A stretch of DNA of 46,270 nt from Acidobacteriota bacterium. GTDB lineage: Bacteria; Acidobacteriota; Blastocatellia; RBC074. The DNA is taken from positions 3,590 to 49,859 of the forward strand of contig JAFDVL010000047.1 in assembly GCA_018268995.1 (NCBI GenBank), written 5' to 3'. Under the pieces are notes generated by a model. That model saw only the letters and a list, made by a program, of their open reading frames with translations, was not told where the DNA came from and made no database searches. The position numbers and the translations under genes are program-made. This document shows, one piece after another, positions 1 to 8,239 of the stretch. The first letter of the stretch is position 1, and each line of letters starts with the position of its first letter.

Positions 1-21
1 CGCAACTGAAAACTGATCTAA
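1..21. repeat. End of an inverted-repeat element cut by the window edge
   Basis: Bases 1-21 are the exact reverse complement of the left terminal inverted repeat of the complete element at 42132-42250. In that element the equivalent sequence is the outer end, so the body of this copy should lie to the left of base 1, outside the window. Only one end is visible, so its type and length are inferred from the complete copy. Confidence 0.7.
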
Positions 22-22
22 A

Positions 23-95
23 ATGTACGACAGGCGGCTCGTCTGTCGCGGTTGGCTTGCTTGCCAGCGCGACAGACGAGCCGCCTGTCATACAT
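23..95. repeat. Long near-perfect palindrome (hairpin repeat) downstream of gcvH
   Basis: Arms 23-50 and 68-95 are complementary over 28 bp with one mismatch, and the inner 22 bp (29-50 with 68-89) pair perfectly. The 17-nt centre can pair further (TGGC 53-56 with GCCA 63-66). It lies between the gcvH stop and a repeat end at 1-21. It could act as a transcription end for gcvT-gcvH, but no T-tract follows the stem on the minus strand. It more resembles a dispersed intergenic palindrome. Confidence 0.75.
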
Positions 96-120
96 AAACG
101 GACGTTTTTTTGAGCCAGTC

Positions 121-504
121 CTATTCCTTAACAAAATCTTCGTATTCAGCCGCCGACAACAACCCATCCACTTCTGTTGTATCCACGACTTTGATTTTGA
201 TCATCCAACCATCACGATACGGATCATTATTAACAAGTTCCGGCGCATCAGCGAGCGCTTCGTTAACTTCCAGGACTTCGCCGCTGACAGGAATAAAAAG
301 TTCGTTGACAGATTTTACAGACTCGACCGAACCGAAGGGGTCGCTGATTTCAAAAGTGTCGCCGACCTTGGGCAATTCCACATAAACAATGTCGCCTAAT
401 GATTGCTGCGCAAAATCTGTAATGCCAACGTAGGCGGTGTCGCCGGATAAACGCAACCACTCGTGGTCTTTGGTATAACTTAAATTATCGGGAAAAGTAG
501 CCAT
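121..504 (-). CDS. gcvH: Glycine cleavage system H protein (lipoyl carrier)
   Basis: This 127-aa protein is the lipoylated shuttle of the glycine cleavage system. It carries the aminomethyl group from P-protein to T-protein and is reoxidised by L-protein in the cytoplasm. The lipoylation site is Lys64 in GSVESVKSVNEL, typical of the family, and the N terminus (YTKDHEWLR) is also characteristic. The ATG at 504 was chosen because AAAGGAG lies just upstream; a longer reading frame to 540 has no support. It follows gcvT by about 96 bp on the same strand, so the two probably form one unit. gcvP is not visible and may lie beyond base 1. Confidence 0.96.
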   Translation of the reverse strand: MATFPDNLSYTKDHEWLRLSGDTAYVGITDFAQQSLGDIVYVELPKVGDTFEISDPFGSVESVKSVNELFIPVSGEVLEVNEALADAPELVNNDPYRDGWMIKIKVVDTTEVDGLLSAAEYEDFVKE

Positions 505-600
505 TGTTTCTCCTTTTTGCAGAGTATGGGGTAATAACACCAGCTTCGTTATGGGTCATGAAACCGAACGACGAAGCCCAAGCTAATACTCCCTGTTCTT

Positions 601-1704
601 CTATGCACTTCGTTTGTAAAACGGTGTCGCCACCACTTGTGCCGCAGTCAGTTTACCGCGAACATCAATTTGAAATTGGGAACCGATGGCAACATGGCTC
701 ATCGGCAGATAGGCAAGACCAATATTCTTTTTCAGGTATGGCGCAGGGCTGCCAGAGGAAACCTGACTGACCTGCTGACCAGCAATCAAAATCGGGTAAT
801 GATCGCGTCCAATGCCGCGTTCGATCATTTCAAAGCCAACCAGTTTGCGCGTCAATCCCTGTTCTTTTTGCCTCGCCAAAGCGTCACGACCGATGAAATC
901 GCCTTTATTTAATTTCACAATCCAGGCTAAGTCAGCCTCGTACACAGTAGTTGTGTCATCAATGTCATTACCGTAAAGCGCCATCTTTGCTTCCAGTCGC
1001 AAGGTGTTGCGCGCCGCCAATCCACAGGGCTGAATGCCGACAGGTTTTCCAGCTTCCAGCAAGCCATTCCAAATTTGTTCAGAGGCGTTCGGATCAATGT
1101 AAAGCTCAAACCCATCTTCGCCTGTATATCCAGTGCGAGCAATAATCGCGGGCACACCGTCAATCGTGCCATTGGCAAACCAGTAATATTTGATTGCGCC
1201 CAAATCCACATTGGTGAAGGGCTGCAAAATCTCCAGCGCGCGCGGGCCTTGCAGGGCAATCTGCGTGTACTTCCCGCTGGTGTTTTCGACCTCAGCATCA
1301 AACTCTTTCGTGTTGTCCACGATCCACTGAAAATCCTTGTCAGTGTTGGAAGCGTTCACGCACAAAAAATAATGCTCGTCGCTGAGTTTATGCACCAGCA
1401 AATCGTCAACGAACGTGCCTTGCGGCGTCGTCAGCCCAGCATATTGGGCTTGCCCGATTTGCAGCTTGGAAGCATCGTTCGTCGTGATGTGCTGAACCAG
1501 CGCCAGCGCCTGAGCGCCACGTACCTCAATTTCGCCCATGTGCGAAACATCAAAAAGCCCGGCTCCGGTGCGAACCGCCATGTGTTCGTCAATGGTTCCG
1601 GCATAAGTCACAGGCATATCCCAGCCCCCGAAATCAATCATTCGGGCACCAAGCTGGCGATGAGCGTTATTGAGAGCGGTTCGTTTGAGTTGCTCGTGAG
1701 ACAC
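601..1704 (-). CDS. gcvT: Aminomethyltransferase (glycine cleavage T protein)
   Basis: This 367-aa enzyme releases ammonia from the aminomethyl-lipoyl group on GcvH and passes the one-carbon unit to tetrahydrofolate. The start (LGARMIDFGGWDMPV), FDVSHMGEI and the glycine-rich ARTGYTGEDGFE segment are classic GcvT signatures, and the length is normal. The start codon is GTG at 1704, preceded by AAGGAA at a good distance. gcvH follows on the same strand. The leader was searched for a glycine riboswitch and none was recognised. The gene is divergent from the RDD-protein operon. Confidence 0.96.
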   Translation of the reverse strand: MSHEQLKRTALNNAHRQLGARMIDFGGWDMPVTYAGTIDEHMAVRTGAGLFDVSHMGEIEVRGAQALALVQHITTNDASKLQIGQAQYAGLTTPQGTFVDDLLVHKLSDEHYFLCVNASNTDKDFQWIVDNTKEFDAEVENTSGKYTQIALQGPRALEILQPFTNVDLGAIKYYWFANGTIDGVPAIIARTGYTGEDGFELYIDPNASEQIWNGLLEAGKPVGIQPCGLAARNTLRLEAKMALYGNDIDDTTTVYEADLAWIVKLNKGDFIGRDALARQKEQGLTRKLVGFEMIERGIGRDHYPILIAGQQVSQVSSGSPAPYLKKNIGLAYLPMSHVAIGSQFQIDVRGKLTAAQVVATPFYKRSA

Positions 1705-1854
1705 GTTGATTTCCTTCGATTGTCAATCCATTTTTATTACTGAGAGGAAACAGGAAGGCAAACCTAACATGGCTTTCAAAGCACAGTCAAACGATTGCAG
1801 CAGGCGGATTGTGGATTCAGGAACAGTTCGTTACTATTGCCCCGCAATAAAGCT

Positions 1855-2712
1855 ATGGCGGAAGAAACTCTCATCATCGAAACACCCGAACACGTCGAAT
1901 TGCAATTCGCGTTAGCCTCACTTGGTAACCGTTTTCTGGCCTGTGCGATTGATCATGCTATTCAAATGGCGGCGATTATTATTACCCTGATTGTTGCCAC
2001 TTCAGTCAGCACCGAGATAGATCGCTTCACCACCACCACCATAGACAAAATGACTTCGGGCAGCCTGTGGACTATCGCGGCGATGATCCTGGCGATTTTC
2101 ATTATTTTCTTTGGCTACTTTGCGATCTTTGAGGCTGTGTGGAGCGGGCAAACTCCCGGCAAACGCTGGCTGCGATTGCGCGTCATCAAGGAAGATGGAC
2201 GACCGATCAATGCATTTGAGTCGTTCGCCCGAAATTTGCTGCGCGGGGCAGATTTTATGCCGCTGATTGTGTTGCTGCCGCTTTATTCCATCGGCATTCT
2301 GTTTGTTTTTGCCAGCTCGCGCGGAAAACGATTGGGAGACTTTGTCGCAGGAACCGTCGTGATCAAAGAACGCGCAGCGGAAGCACCATCGTTCGCCGAA
2401 GTCTTTGAGCAGAATGACGACGAAAGCCTCTCTACCATAGGGAACAATGGCTGGGGCTTTGATATTGCGCGCCGCCGCATTGCCGAAGCGGTAGATTTTA
2501 AGGGAGACATCCGCTCCATCACGGCAATCGAAGTCGAAGTCGTAGAAGCATTCCTGCGCCGACGTTACGATTTGCCGGACTTGCCGCGTCAATGGATGGC
2601 TTGGCGTGTTGCCTTGCCCTTACTCAACAAAATCCGTCCGCAATTTGATGCAGACACATTTACGTACGAGGGTTTTTTAGAAGAATTGCTCGCACGGTAT
2701 CGAAGGAACTGA
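1855..2712 (+). CDS. RDD-family membrane protein
   Basis: This 285-aa protein has an RDD domain (Pfam RDD family), whose general biochemical role is poorly known. The domain starts with the LGNRFLACAIDH segment carrying the conserved Arg and Asp, followed by hydrophobic spans near residues 35-55, 75-105 and 145-165. SGQTPGKRWLRLRVI and RGKRLGDFVAGTVV are typical RDD loop motifs. A soluble C-terminal tail of about 100 residues follows the membrane part and I do not recognise it. I chose ATG 1855 because the encoded protein starts with a plausible cytoplasmic segment; the ribosome site is weak and the frame is open further upstream. It is the first gene of a plus-strand run, 8 bp before the methyltransferase. 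Confidence 0.85.
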   Translation: MAEETLIIETPEHVELQFALASLGNRFLACAIDHAIQMAAIIITLIVATSVSTEIDRFTTTTIDKMTSGSLWTIAAMILAIFIIFFGYFAIFEAVWSGQTPGKRWLRLRVIKEDGRPINAFESFARNLLRGADFMPLIVLLPLYSIGILFVFASSRGKRLGDFVAGTVVIKERAAEAPSFAEVFEQNDDESLSTIGNNGWGFDIARRRIAEAVDFKGDIRSITAIEVEVVEAFLRRRYDLPDLPRQWMAWRVALPLLNKIRPQFDADTFTYEGFLEELLARYRRN

Positions 2713-2720
2713 AATTAAAA

Positions 2721-3389
2721 ATGTCCACCGGATACTTACCACTTAACGATCAACTATTTTCTTACCTGCTGAACAACTCGCTACGCGAATCAGCGCTGCA
2801 AAAACAACTGCGCCTTGAAACGGCCAGCATCCCCGAAGGCGGCATGCAAATCTCGCCGGAACAGGGACAATTCATGCAGTTCCTGATCAAGCTTCTCGGT
2901 GCCAGGAAAACGCTGGAAGTGGGCGTCTTTACGGGCTACAGTTCGCTTTGCACTGCACTGGCATTGCCCGACGATGGGCAGATCATTGCCTGCGATGTCA
3001 GTGAAAAATGGACGTCTATTGCACGGCGTTACTGGGCAGAGGCAGGCGTCGCGCACAAGATTGATTTGCGCCTCGCCCCGGCGACCACCACCCTGGATGC
3101 GCTCCTTGCCGATGGTCAGGCTGAAACCTTTGATTTCGCGTTCATTGATGCCGATAAAGAAAACTATTTGCATTACTACGAACGCGCTTTGCAACTTGTA
3201 CGCAAAGGCGGATTAATCGCGATTGATAACACCCTTTGGTACGGCAAAGTCGCAGATGAAAGTGTTCAGGATGTTGACACCATAGCCATTCGCGAGCTGA
3301 ACAAGGCATTGCATCACGATGATCGAATCTTTTTAAGCCTGACCCAAATTGGCGATGGCGTAACCTTGGCAATTAAGTTGATTGACTGA
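2721..3389 (+). CDS. SAM-dependent O-methyltransferase (caffeoyl-CoA OMT-like, family 3)
   Basis: This 222-aa class I methyltransferase resembles bacterial O-methyltransferases of the catechol/caffeoyl-CoA group (Methyltransf_3). The SAM-binding motif I is EVGVFTGYSS, the acidic motif II is IIACDVSEKW, and FIDADKENY carries the metal-binding Asp typical of the family. IAIDNTLWYGKV is the usual later motif. It probably methylates a hydroxylated small aromatic in the cytoplasm using a divalent metal, but the substrate cannot be read from the sequence. It follows the RDD gene by 8 bp and is probably cotranscribed with it. Confidence 0.9.
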   Translation: MSTGYLPLNDQLFSYLLNNSLRESALQKQLRLETASIPEGGMQISPEQGQFMQFLIKLLGARKTLEVGVFTGYSSLCTALALPDDGQIIACDVSEKWTSIARRYWAEAGVAHKIDLRLAPATTTLDALLADGQAETFDFAFIDADKENYLHYYERALQLVRKGGLIAIDNTLWYGKVADESVQDVDTIAIRELNKALHHDDRIFLSLTQIGDGVTLAIKLID

Positions 3390-3422
3390 GTGGGGTATCA
3401 TTTAGCTCAAAGGGAGATGGTT

Positions 3423-3746
3423 ATGAATTTTGAGCACCAGTACATCGAATATCGGGACAGCGGGTATTGGATCAAAGAGAAACGTGTCTCGCTTGATTCA
3501 GTGGTCTATCAATGGCGAGACGGGCTTTCACCAGAAACAATTCGAGAGTGTTATCCCGTACTCAGCTTAAAAGAGATATACGGGGCCATTTCGTTTTACC
3601 TGGATCATCAATCGGAAATTGATGAATATTTGCAGCAGGCAGAAGTTGAGGAAATCGAAATTCGACAACGCATTCGAGACCTGTACCCAGAAGCCGCTCG
3701 ACGCATTGACGAACTTCGCCACACCGCCAAACTAAGGACACGATGA
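3423..3746 (+). CDS. DUF433-family protein, putative antitoxin
   Basis: This 107-aa protein carries a DUF433 domain, a small winged-helix-like fold often found as the antitoxin partner of PIN-like proteins. The core is VSLDSVVYQWRDGLSPETI followed by YPVLSLKEIYGAISFYLDH, then an acidic, charged helical C terminus that would suit partner binding. I chose ATG 3423 because AAAGGGAG (3409-3416) lies 6 bp upstream; an earlier in-frame GTG at 3390 has no such site. Its last bases overlap the start of the DUF5615 gene (ATGA), as expected for a coupled two-gene module. Confidence 0.85.
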   Translation: MNFEHQYIEYRDSGYWIKEKRVSLDSVVYQWRDGLSPETIRECYPVLSLKEIYGAISFYLDHQSEIDEYLQQAEVEEIEIRQRIRDLYPEAARRIDELRHTAKLRTR

Positions 3747-4090
3747 AAATTCGTTTTCAAGCGGACAATGATCTCAATGAAACGATTGTTCGCGCGCTCC
3801 TGAGAACAGTTCCACAAATTGATTTTCAAACGGCCCCGGCATTGGGATTACACGGCGTCCCGGATGAAAAAGTACTTGGACTTGCGGCTGATGAAGGGCG
3901 CGTGCTGGTTTCTTGTGATCGCCGTACGATGCCTTTTCATTTTGCAGACTTCATCGCTCAACGTAACTCGCCAGGGATATTCATCTTGTCTACCAGACTC
4001 TCAATTAGCGAAGCTGCTAATTGGTTGTATCTGTTTTGGGAAACAACCGAAGCGGAAGAACACATCAATACAATTACCTATATCCCCTAA
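3743..4090 (+). CDS. DUF5615 PIN-like protein, putative toxin
   Basis: This 115-aa protein resembles the DUF5615 PIN-like family, small predicted nucleases paired with DUF433 proteins. Acidic residues expected in a PIN-like site are present: Asp8 and Asp10 in FQADNDLN, and Asp59 in LVSCDRRTMP. The start overlaps the DUF433 stop by 4 bp, which implies translational coupling. RNase activity is inferred from the family, not shown here. The pair sits between metabolic genes with no mobile-element signs and could be a resident stress module. Confidence 0.85.
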   Translation: MKIRFQADNDLNETIVRALLRTVPQIDFQTAPALGLHGVPDEKVLGLAADEGRVLVSCDRRTMPFHFADFIAQRNSPGIFILSTRLSISEAANWLYLFWETTEAEEHINTITYIP

Positions 4091-4096
4091 AACGCC

Positions 4097-5272
4097 ATGC
4101 TCCAAATAAGTCGCCGAAACATCTTAGCAGGCCTTACGGCATCCGCTCTGGCAGGAATCGCACCCGCACAAACACCTCAATCAAAGCCGCAGCCGCTTGA
4201 CCTCAAAGATTTTGAGCCGAAAAGTATGCTTCACGTGCAGGAAACTTTGGTGGCCAAAGCACGCTTTCCGGTCATAGATTTTCACACGCATCTGTCATTC
4301 ACGAATACAAGCGGGGCAGCACCAAAAGCGAATTTTCGCGCCAAGCCAGAAGAAATCCTACCCAGCATGGATCGCAAGAATTTGCGAATGATGGTGAATT
4401 TGACTGGCGGATACGGCCCAGCATTGGAAGAAAATCTTCGCTATTGGCAGACACCGCACCCCGACCGATTTGCGGTCTTTACTGAACCCTGGTTCAGCAA
4501 AATCGTCGAACCGAATTACGCTCAATTTCAGGCAGACCAAATCGTCCAGGCCAAAAAGCTGGGGGCGAGAGGAATCAAGGTACTCAAAACGCTGGGGCTG
4601 TATTTACGTGACAACGTGACGACTGGCAATTTGATCAAGATTGATGATCCTCGCTTTGACCAGATGTGGGAAGCAGCAGGCGCAAGCAAAATGCCCATTG
4701 CGATCCACACCTCTGATCCAGAAGCGTTTTTCCTGCCGATTGATCGCTTCAATGAACGATTCGAGGAATTGAATGCCCATCCAAACTGGTCGTTCAATGG
4801 CCGGGATTATCCGAGCAATCGCGAATTGCACGAAGCACGATTACGCGTCATTGTCAGACATCCGAAAACGCATTTCGTGCTGCTCCACGTGGGCAATGCT
4901 GAAGATTTGACGTGGGTTTCAGAATGGTTGGATAAATATCAAAACACGTCCGTCGAGATCGGCGCGCGCATCGGTGAATTAGGCAGACAGCCCCGCGCAG
5001 CGCGAAAGTTCTTCGATAAGTATCAAGATCGCATTCTGTTTGGCACTGATGCCGTCCCTCAAGGTTTTGAAACGCCGCAGCAAATCTTTGGCGAGAAGCT
5101 GTATGAGATTTATTATCGCTTCCTCGAAACCGAAGACGAGTATTTTGATTACGCGCCCGCCCCAGTTCCACCACAAGGCCGTTGGCGGATTTATGGGTTG
5201 GGATTACCTGACAAAATTTTGCGCAAGGTATATCACGCCAACGCGGCTCGATTATTGGGAATGAAAATATGA
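4097..5272 (+). CDS. Exported amidohydrolase-family metal hydrolase (Tat signal)
   Basis: This 391-aa protein belongs to the amidohydrolase_2 TIM-barrel group. The N terminus SRRNILAG plus a hydrophobic stretch ending in APAQ is a twin-arginine-type signal, so the folded enzyme is probably exported to the periplasm. VIDFHTHL holds the first metal ligands (His63, His65), a later His is in LLHVGNAED, and the terminal Asp is in ILFGTDAVP. Members act as hydrolases or decarboxylases; the substrate is unknown. The stop overlaps the sulfatase start by 4 bp, so the two proteins are probably made together and may act on the same extracellular material. Confidence 0.88.
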   Translation: MLQISRRNILAGLTASALAGIAPAQTPQSKPQPLDLKDFEPKSMLHVQETLVAKARFPVIDFHTHLSFTNTSGAAPKANFRAKPEEILPSMDRKNLRMMVNLTGGYGPALEENLRYWQTPHPDRFAVFTEPWFSKIVEPNYAQFQADQIVQAKKLGARGIKVLKTLGLYLRDNVTTGNLIKIDDPRFDQMWEAAGASKMPIAIHTSDPEAFFLPIDRFNERFEELNAHPNWSFNGRDYPSNRELHEARLRVIVRHPKTHFVLLHVGNAEDLTWVSEWLDKYQNTSVEIGARIGELGRQPRAARKFFDKYQDRILFGTDAVPQGFETPQQIFGEKLYEIYYRFLETEDEYFDYAPAPVPPQGRWRIYGLGLPDKILRKVYHANAARLLGMKI

Positions 5273-6672
5273 GGACGATGATTTTAATCGCGCTCTTCTG
5301 GCTTCTGTTGAGCATTGCAGAAGCGCAAACGAAATATAACCTTGTCTCAATTGTCACTGACGATCAGGCGTTGTGGTCAATCGGCGCGTATGGAAATCGT
5401 GAAGCGATCACACCGAACATGGATCGGTTGGCGCGAGAAGGCGTAAAGTTCAATAACGCATTTGTCACCACGCCTGTCTGTTCGCCAAGTCGAGTCGCGT
5501 TTCTGACGGGCTTATATGGGACGCAAGTCGGCATCACGGATTACCTCACGCCGGATGAAGGCAAGGCAGGAATGGGGTTGCCCAGCACTGCGATGACCTG
5601 GCCACAGGTGCTGCAAAAAAATGGCTACAAAACAGCGCTCTTCGGTAAATATCACTTGGGCACGCAAGCAGGGTTTCATCCGACCAAGCGTGGTTTTGAT
5701 TACTTCATGGGTTCTCAGCAGGGTAGCTTTGCTCCAATGAACCCAAAGCTCGAAGTCAATGGGCAAATCGTCGAAGTCAATGGTGCCGGGTCAGACATTG
5801 TGATGGATGATGCAGTGCGTTGGATTGAATCCAATCGTGACAAACCATTTGCGGCACTGATTCACTTCCGCGAACCGCATACGCCCTACGGCCCAATGCC
5901 AGAGGAAGACACCAAACTTTTCGCGAATCTTGATCCAACGATTCCGCAGTTTCGTGGGCTGGAGGCCAACCACGTCAAGCGATTACACCGCGAATATTAT
6001 GCGGCGGTGCATGCCATTGATCGCAATATCGGCAAGCTGCTGGCCCTGTTGGATCGGTTGGATTTGTCGCGCCAAACAATTGTGATGTTTCAGAGCGATC
6101 ATGGATATAACATTGGCCATCACGGCATTGAAACCAAAGGCAATGGATACTGGATTGCAGGCGGCGTGAACGGCCCCAAACGCCCGAATATGTGGGATAC
6201 ATCGCTGCGCATCCCACTTCTCATTCGTTGGCCGGGAGTGATCAAAGCCGGATCTGAAATCAGCGAAACGGTTTTGAATCTGGATATGTTTCCGTCGGTG
6301 CTGGGAATGCTGAAAATCAAGGCTCCGGTTGGATACAAGCACAACGGCAAAGATTTCACGCCCTTGTTACAGGGGCATCGCGATGCACATTGGCGAGAGG
6401 AAATCTTTGGACAATATGATTTGCACAATGTCGGCTTAGCCTATATGCGGATGATCAGGACGAACGAGTGGAAACTGGTGCGGCATTATCACGCGAATGA
6501 ATTGGATGAGCTATACAACCTGCAAAGTGATCCTGGCGAAACGAAAAATTTATACAAAGACGAAAAGCTGCGTGAAGTGCGCGACCGCCTGCAACAACGG
6601 ATTGAGGCAAGGATGCAGGAAATCCATGATCCGCTGTGGCGTGAGTTGAAGCCCAAATCCTCTCGCAGATAA
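5269..6672 (+). CDS. Secreted sulfatase (formylglycine-dependent)
   Basis: This 467-aa protein is an arylsulfatase-type sulfatase. A signal peptide ends near residue 19 (IAEAQ). The calcium-binding pair is in SIVTDDQAL (Asp31, Asp32). Cys71 in CSPSR is the residue expected to be converted to formylglycine by a maturase, giving the catalytic hydrate. FGKYHLG and QSDHGYNIGHHG supply further active-site residues. The sequence resembles sulfatases that remove sulfate from polysaccharides or glycosaminoglycans, but the substrate is not determined. It is translationally coupled to the upstream amidohydrolase by an ATGA overlap. No maturase gene is visible in the window. Confidence 0.93.
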   Translation: MRTMILIALFWLLLSIAEAQTKYNLVSIVTDDQALWSIGAYGNREAITPNMDRLAREGVKFNNAFVTTPVCSPSRVAFLTGLYGTQVGITDYLTPDEGKAGMGLPSTAMTWPQVLQKNGYKTALFGKYHLGTQAGFHPTKRGFDYFMGSQQGSFAPMNPKLEVNGQIVEVNGAGSDIVMDDAVRWIESNRDKPFAALIHFREPHTPYGPMPEEDTKLFANLDPTIPQFRGLEANHVKRLHREYYAAVHAIDRNIGKLLALLDRLDLSRQTIVMFQSDHGYNIGHHGIETKGNGYWIAGGVNGPKRPNMWDTSLRIPLLIRWPGVIKAGSEISETVLNLDMFPSVLGMLKIKAPVGYKHNGKDFTPLLQGHRDAHWREEIFGQYDLHNVGLAYMRMIRTNEWKLVRHYHANELDELYNLQSDPGETKNLYKDEKLREVRDRLQQRIEARMQEIHDPLWRELKPKSSRR

Positions 6673-6682
6673 GGCACACTCC

Positions 6683-6709
6683 ATCTTGCGAACCCGGCTG
6701 TCGCAAGAT
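6683..6709. terminator. Hairpin between convergent genes, possible terminator
   Basis: A perfect 9-bp inverted repeat (6683-6691 with 6701-6709, 9-nt loop) fills the 45-bp gap between the convergent sulfatase and methyltransferase genes. There is no clear T-tract on either side, so a terminator role is inferred from position and stem strength only. Confidence 0.4.
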
Positions 6710-6717
6710 TGCAATGC

Positions 6718-7473
6718 TCATCCGACCTTGGTGGCAAAGCCGATATACCCAATCAGAGTGGAGTTCGTAAACTTGAAAGCAAAGTCATCTTCCACCGTTC
6801 TCGTCAGCACCATTTTCCAAAACGCCAGACGCGTAATATCGGGCGCAGAGCCAGTGATCAGGCTCACCTGCAAGCCGTTCGACTGACAAAATTCCTGAAG
6901 CTCTTTTGGTTTGATAAAAAGCCGATGCAGGTGCAAATCTGGCGGCGTGTTTTTGACGAACCATTCCACCCCTTTGATCCCGATCAACCAGGAAATCCAA
7001 TTGCGGTTGAAGGTGTGAAAAAAGAAAAGCCCTCCGGGCATCAAGACGCGCGAAGCCTCGGCGATGACCTTTGCAGGCGTTTCGACATGCTCAAGAAAAT
7101 CCATCGCACAAACCACCTGAAACGAGGCGTCTTCATAAGGCAGATGATACGCGTCTCCAAGCTGATACTTCACACGCCCCGTTGTATCGTAGCGCCGGGC
7201 AATCAGCAGGCTCTGTTCCGAGGCATCAATTCCGGTCACATCAAATCCTTCGACACTCAAAGCATTCGATAAAAATCCAGCGCCACATCCGACATCCAAT
7301 ATCTTGATCGGAGCTGATGGGAAGGCTTGCCTGATATGTTGAATCATCCAGGGGTTGCGCGCGCGCGACTCGGCACGTAGTAACGCAACTGGATCGTCCT
7401 TGGCTGTATACCAGCGCTCGCCCAGTTGATGATAGATTTCGTTGTTTACTTGTTTCTCGAACGTGGCTTCCAT
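6718..7473 (-). CDS. Class I SAM-dependent methyltransferase (UbiG-like)
   Basis: This 251-aa protein looks like a UbiG/UbiE-type methyltransferase. SAM motif I is ILDVGCGAGF, the acidic residue after strand 2 is in VTGIDASEQ, and VCAMDFLEHVETP and SRVLMPGGLFFFHT are later motifs common in UbiG. The length is normal for UbiG-like proteins. The real substrate may be another lipid or quinone-like compound, because the C-terminal third is not diagnostic. It overlaps the end of the upstream membrane-protein gene by 28 bp, so the two are coupled and may act on the same membrane substrate. Confidence 0.85.
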   Translation of the reverse strand: MEATFEKQVNNEIYHQLGERWYTAKDDPVALLRAESRARNPWMIQHIRQAFPSAPIKILDVGCGAGFLSNALSVEGFDVTGIDASEQSLLIARRYDTTGRVKYQLGDAYHLPYEDASFQVVCAMDFLEHVETPAKVIAEASRVLMPGGLFFFHTFNRNWISWLIGIKGVEWFVKNTPPDLHLHRLFIKPKELQEFCQSNGLQVSLITGSAPDITRLAFWKMVLTRTVEDDFAFKFTNSTLIGYIGFATKVG

Positions 7474-7940
7474 AATAAATTCCAGTAGATGAATTGATAC
7501 AAGCCAAACAGGAAAATCAGGAACGTACTGCTGTACATAAAAAATCGCTCAAATCCCGTGTAGTAAAGCCAGGCGGATGGTTGCCCATGTACCGCCGGCC
7601 ACAGTGCAGCAGCCGCAATCAAAATAATCGGATGCAACATAAACAACACGGCGTGCAGCCAATGTTCTCCTGCTGGGCAATGACGCTGATGAATGCGTTC
7701 GTCTTTTGTGATGAAAAAACAGGAAAAGGTACTGAGGACAATAAAAACCACGATAGCCTGGGCCGTCGGTGGAACGAATAAAAGCCAGATCATGCACAAT
7801 AGAACGGTCAATGTATCCAGTGGATGCCCTAACCTCTCCCAACGGGGCAACGAACGTTTGCGATGGAAATAGAGTTCATCCACTCCCATACACACAACTT
7901 GCAGCAGAAAAGGAATGATGACGATTCGGGCATCCAACAT
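7446..7940 (-). CDS. Integral membrane protein of unknown function, coupled to the methyltransferase
   Basis: This 164-aa protein has four or five hydrophobic spans (around residues 3-20, 43-75, 95-115 and 130-152) joined by short charged loops. FHRKRSLPRWERLGHPLDT and the loop TKDERIHQRHCPAGEHWLHA, rich in His and Cys, look conserved, but I cannot name the family. ATG 7940 was chosen because GGAG lies 8 nt upstream; the frame stays open to 8024 and a second ATG is at 7946. It overlaps the downstream methyltransferase by 28 bp. A role in lipid or quinone modification is a guess from that coupling. Confidence 0.75.
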   Translation of the reverse strand: MLDARIVIIPFLLQVVCMGVDELYFHRKRSLPRWERLGHPLDTLTVLLCMIWLLFVPPTAQAIVVFIVLSTFSCFFITKDERIHQRHCPAGEHWLHAVLFMLHPIILIAAAALWPAVHGQPSAWLYYTGFERFFMYSSTFLIFLFGLYQFIYWNLLWKPRSRNK

Positions 7941-8069
7941 AGTCATTGCTCCATCCACGTTTCCTACCGATCCTATCAGGAATACTATTTTGGCAATAAA
8001 GCACGTTTGATAGACTCCAAGCAAATGGCAGGCTAAATCGTCACAGAATTTTTACTTTTCGAGGACAAG

Positions 8070-8213
8070 ATGGCGCTTGAAATTAAATTGGCCGTTGTAT
8101 GTCAGCGAACATTTGAGGAATTGGCAGGAGAAAGTGAAGTCCGGCGATACTGTAATCAATGCCAATTGTTCCGCTCGCCGGGATTCCCGTTCAGCCGAGT
8201 TGAGAGCAGTTAA
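8070..8213 (+). CDS. Small Cys-motif ORF, possibly a truncated gene
   Basis: A 47-aa reading frame starts at ATG 8070 behind a GAGGAC ribosome-site-like sequence. Cys11, Cys28 and Cys31 sit in an arrangement (Cys, about 16 residues, RYCxxC) resembling the start of short bacterial proteins with the pattern 'CxxxFxxLxG...VRYCxxCxxxVYNLS'. After the CxxC the expected continuation is absent and the frame ends quickly, which suggests decay or a frameshift; the +1 frame stays open 18 further codons to a TGA at 8218. It is convergent with the cupin gene. It may not be expressed. Confidence 0.35.
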   Translation: MALEIKLAVVCQRTFEELAGESEVRRYCNQCQLFRSPGFPFSRVESS

Positions 8214-8239
8214 TCCGTGAACGGATTGATTAAGATAGC

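Noticed and set aside
1705..1854. Possible glycine riboswitch before gcvT
   Set aside because: The conserved tandem-aptamer cores are not visible on the minus strand; only a ribosome site (AAGGAA) and AT-rich DNA are present.
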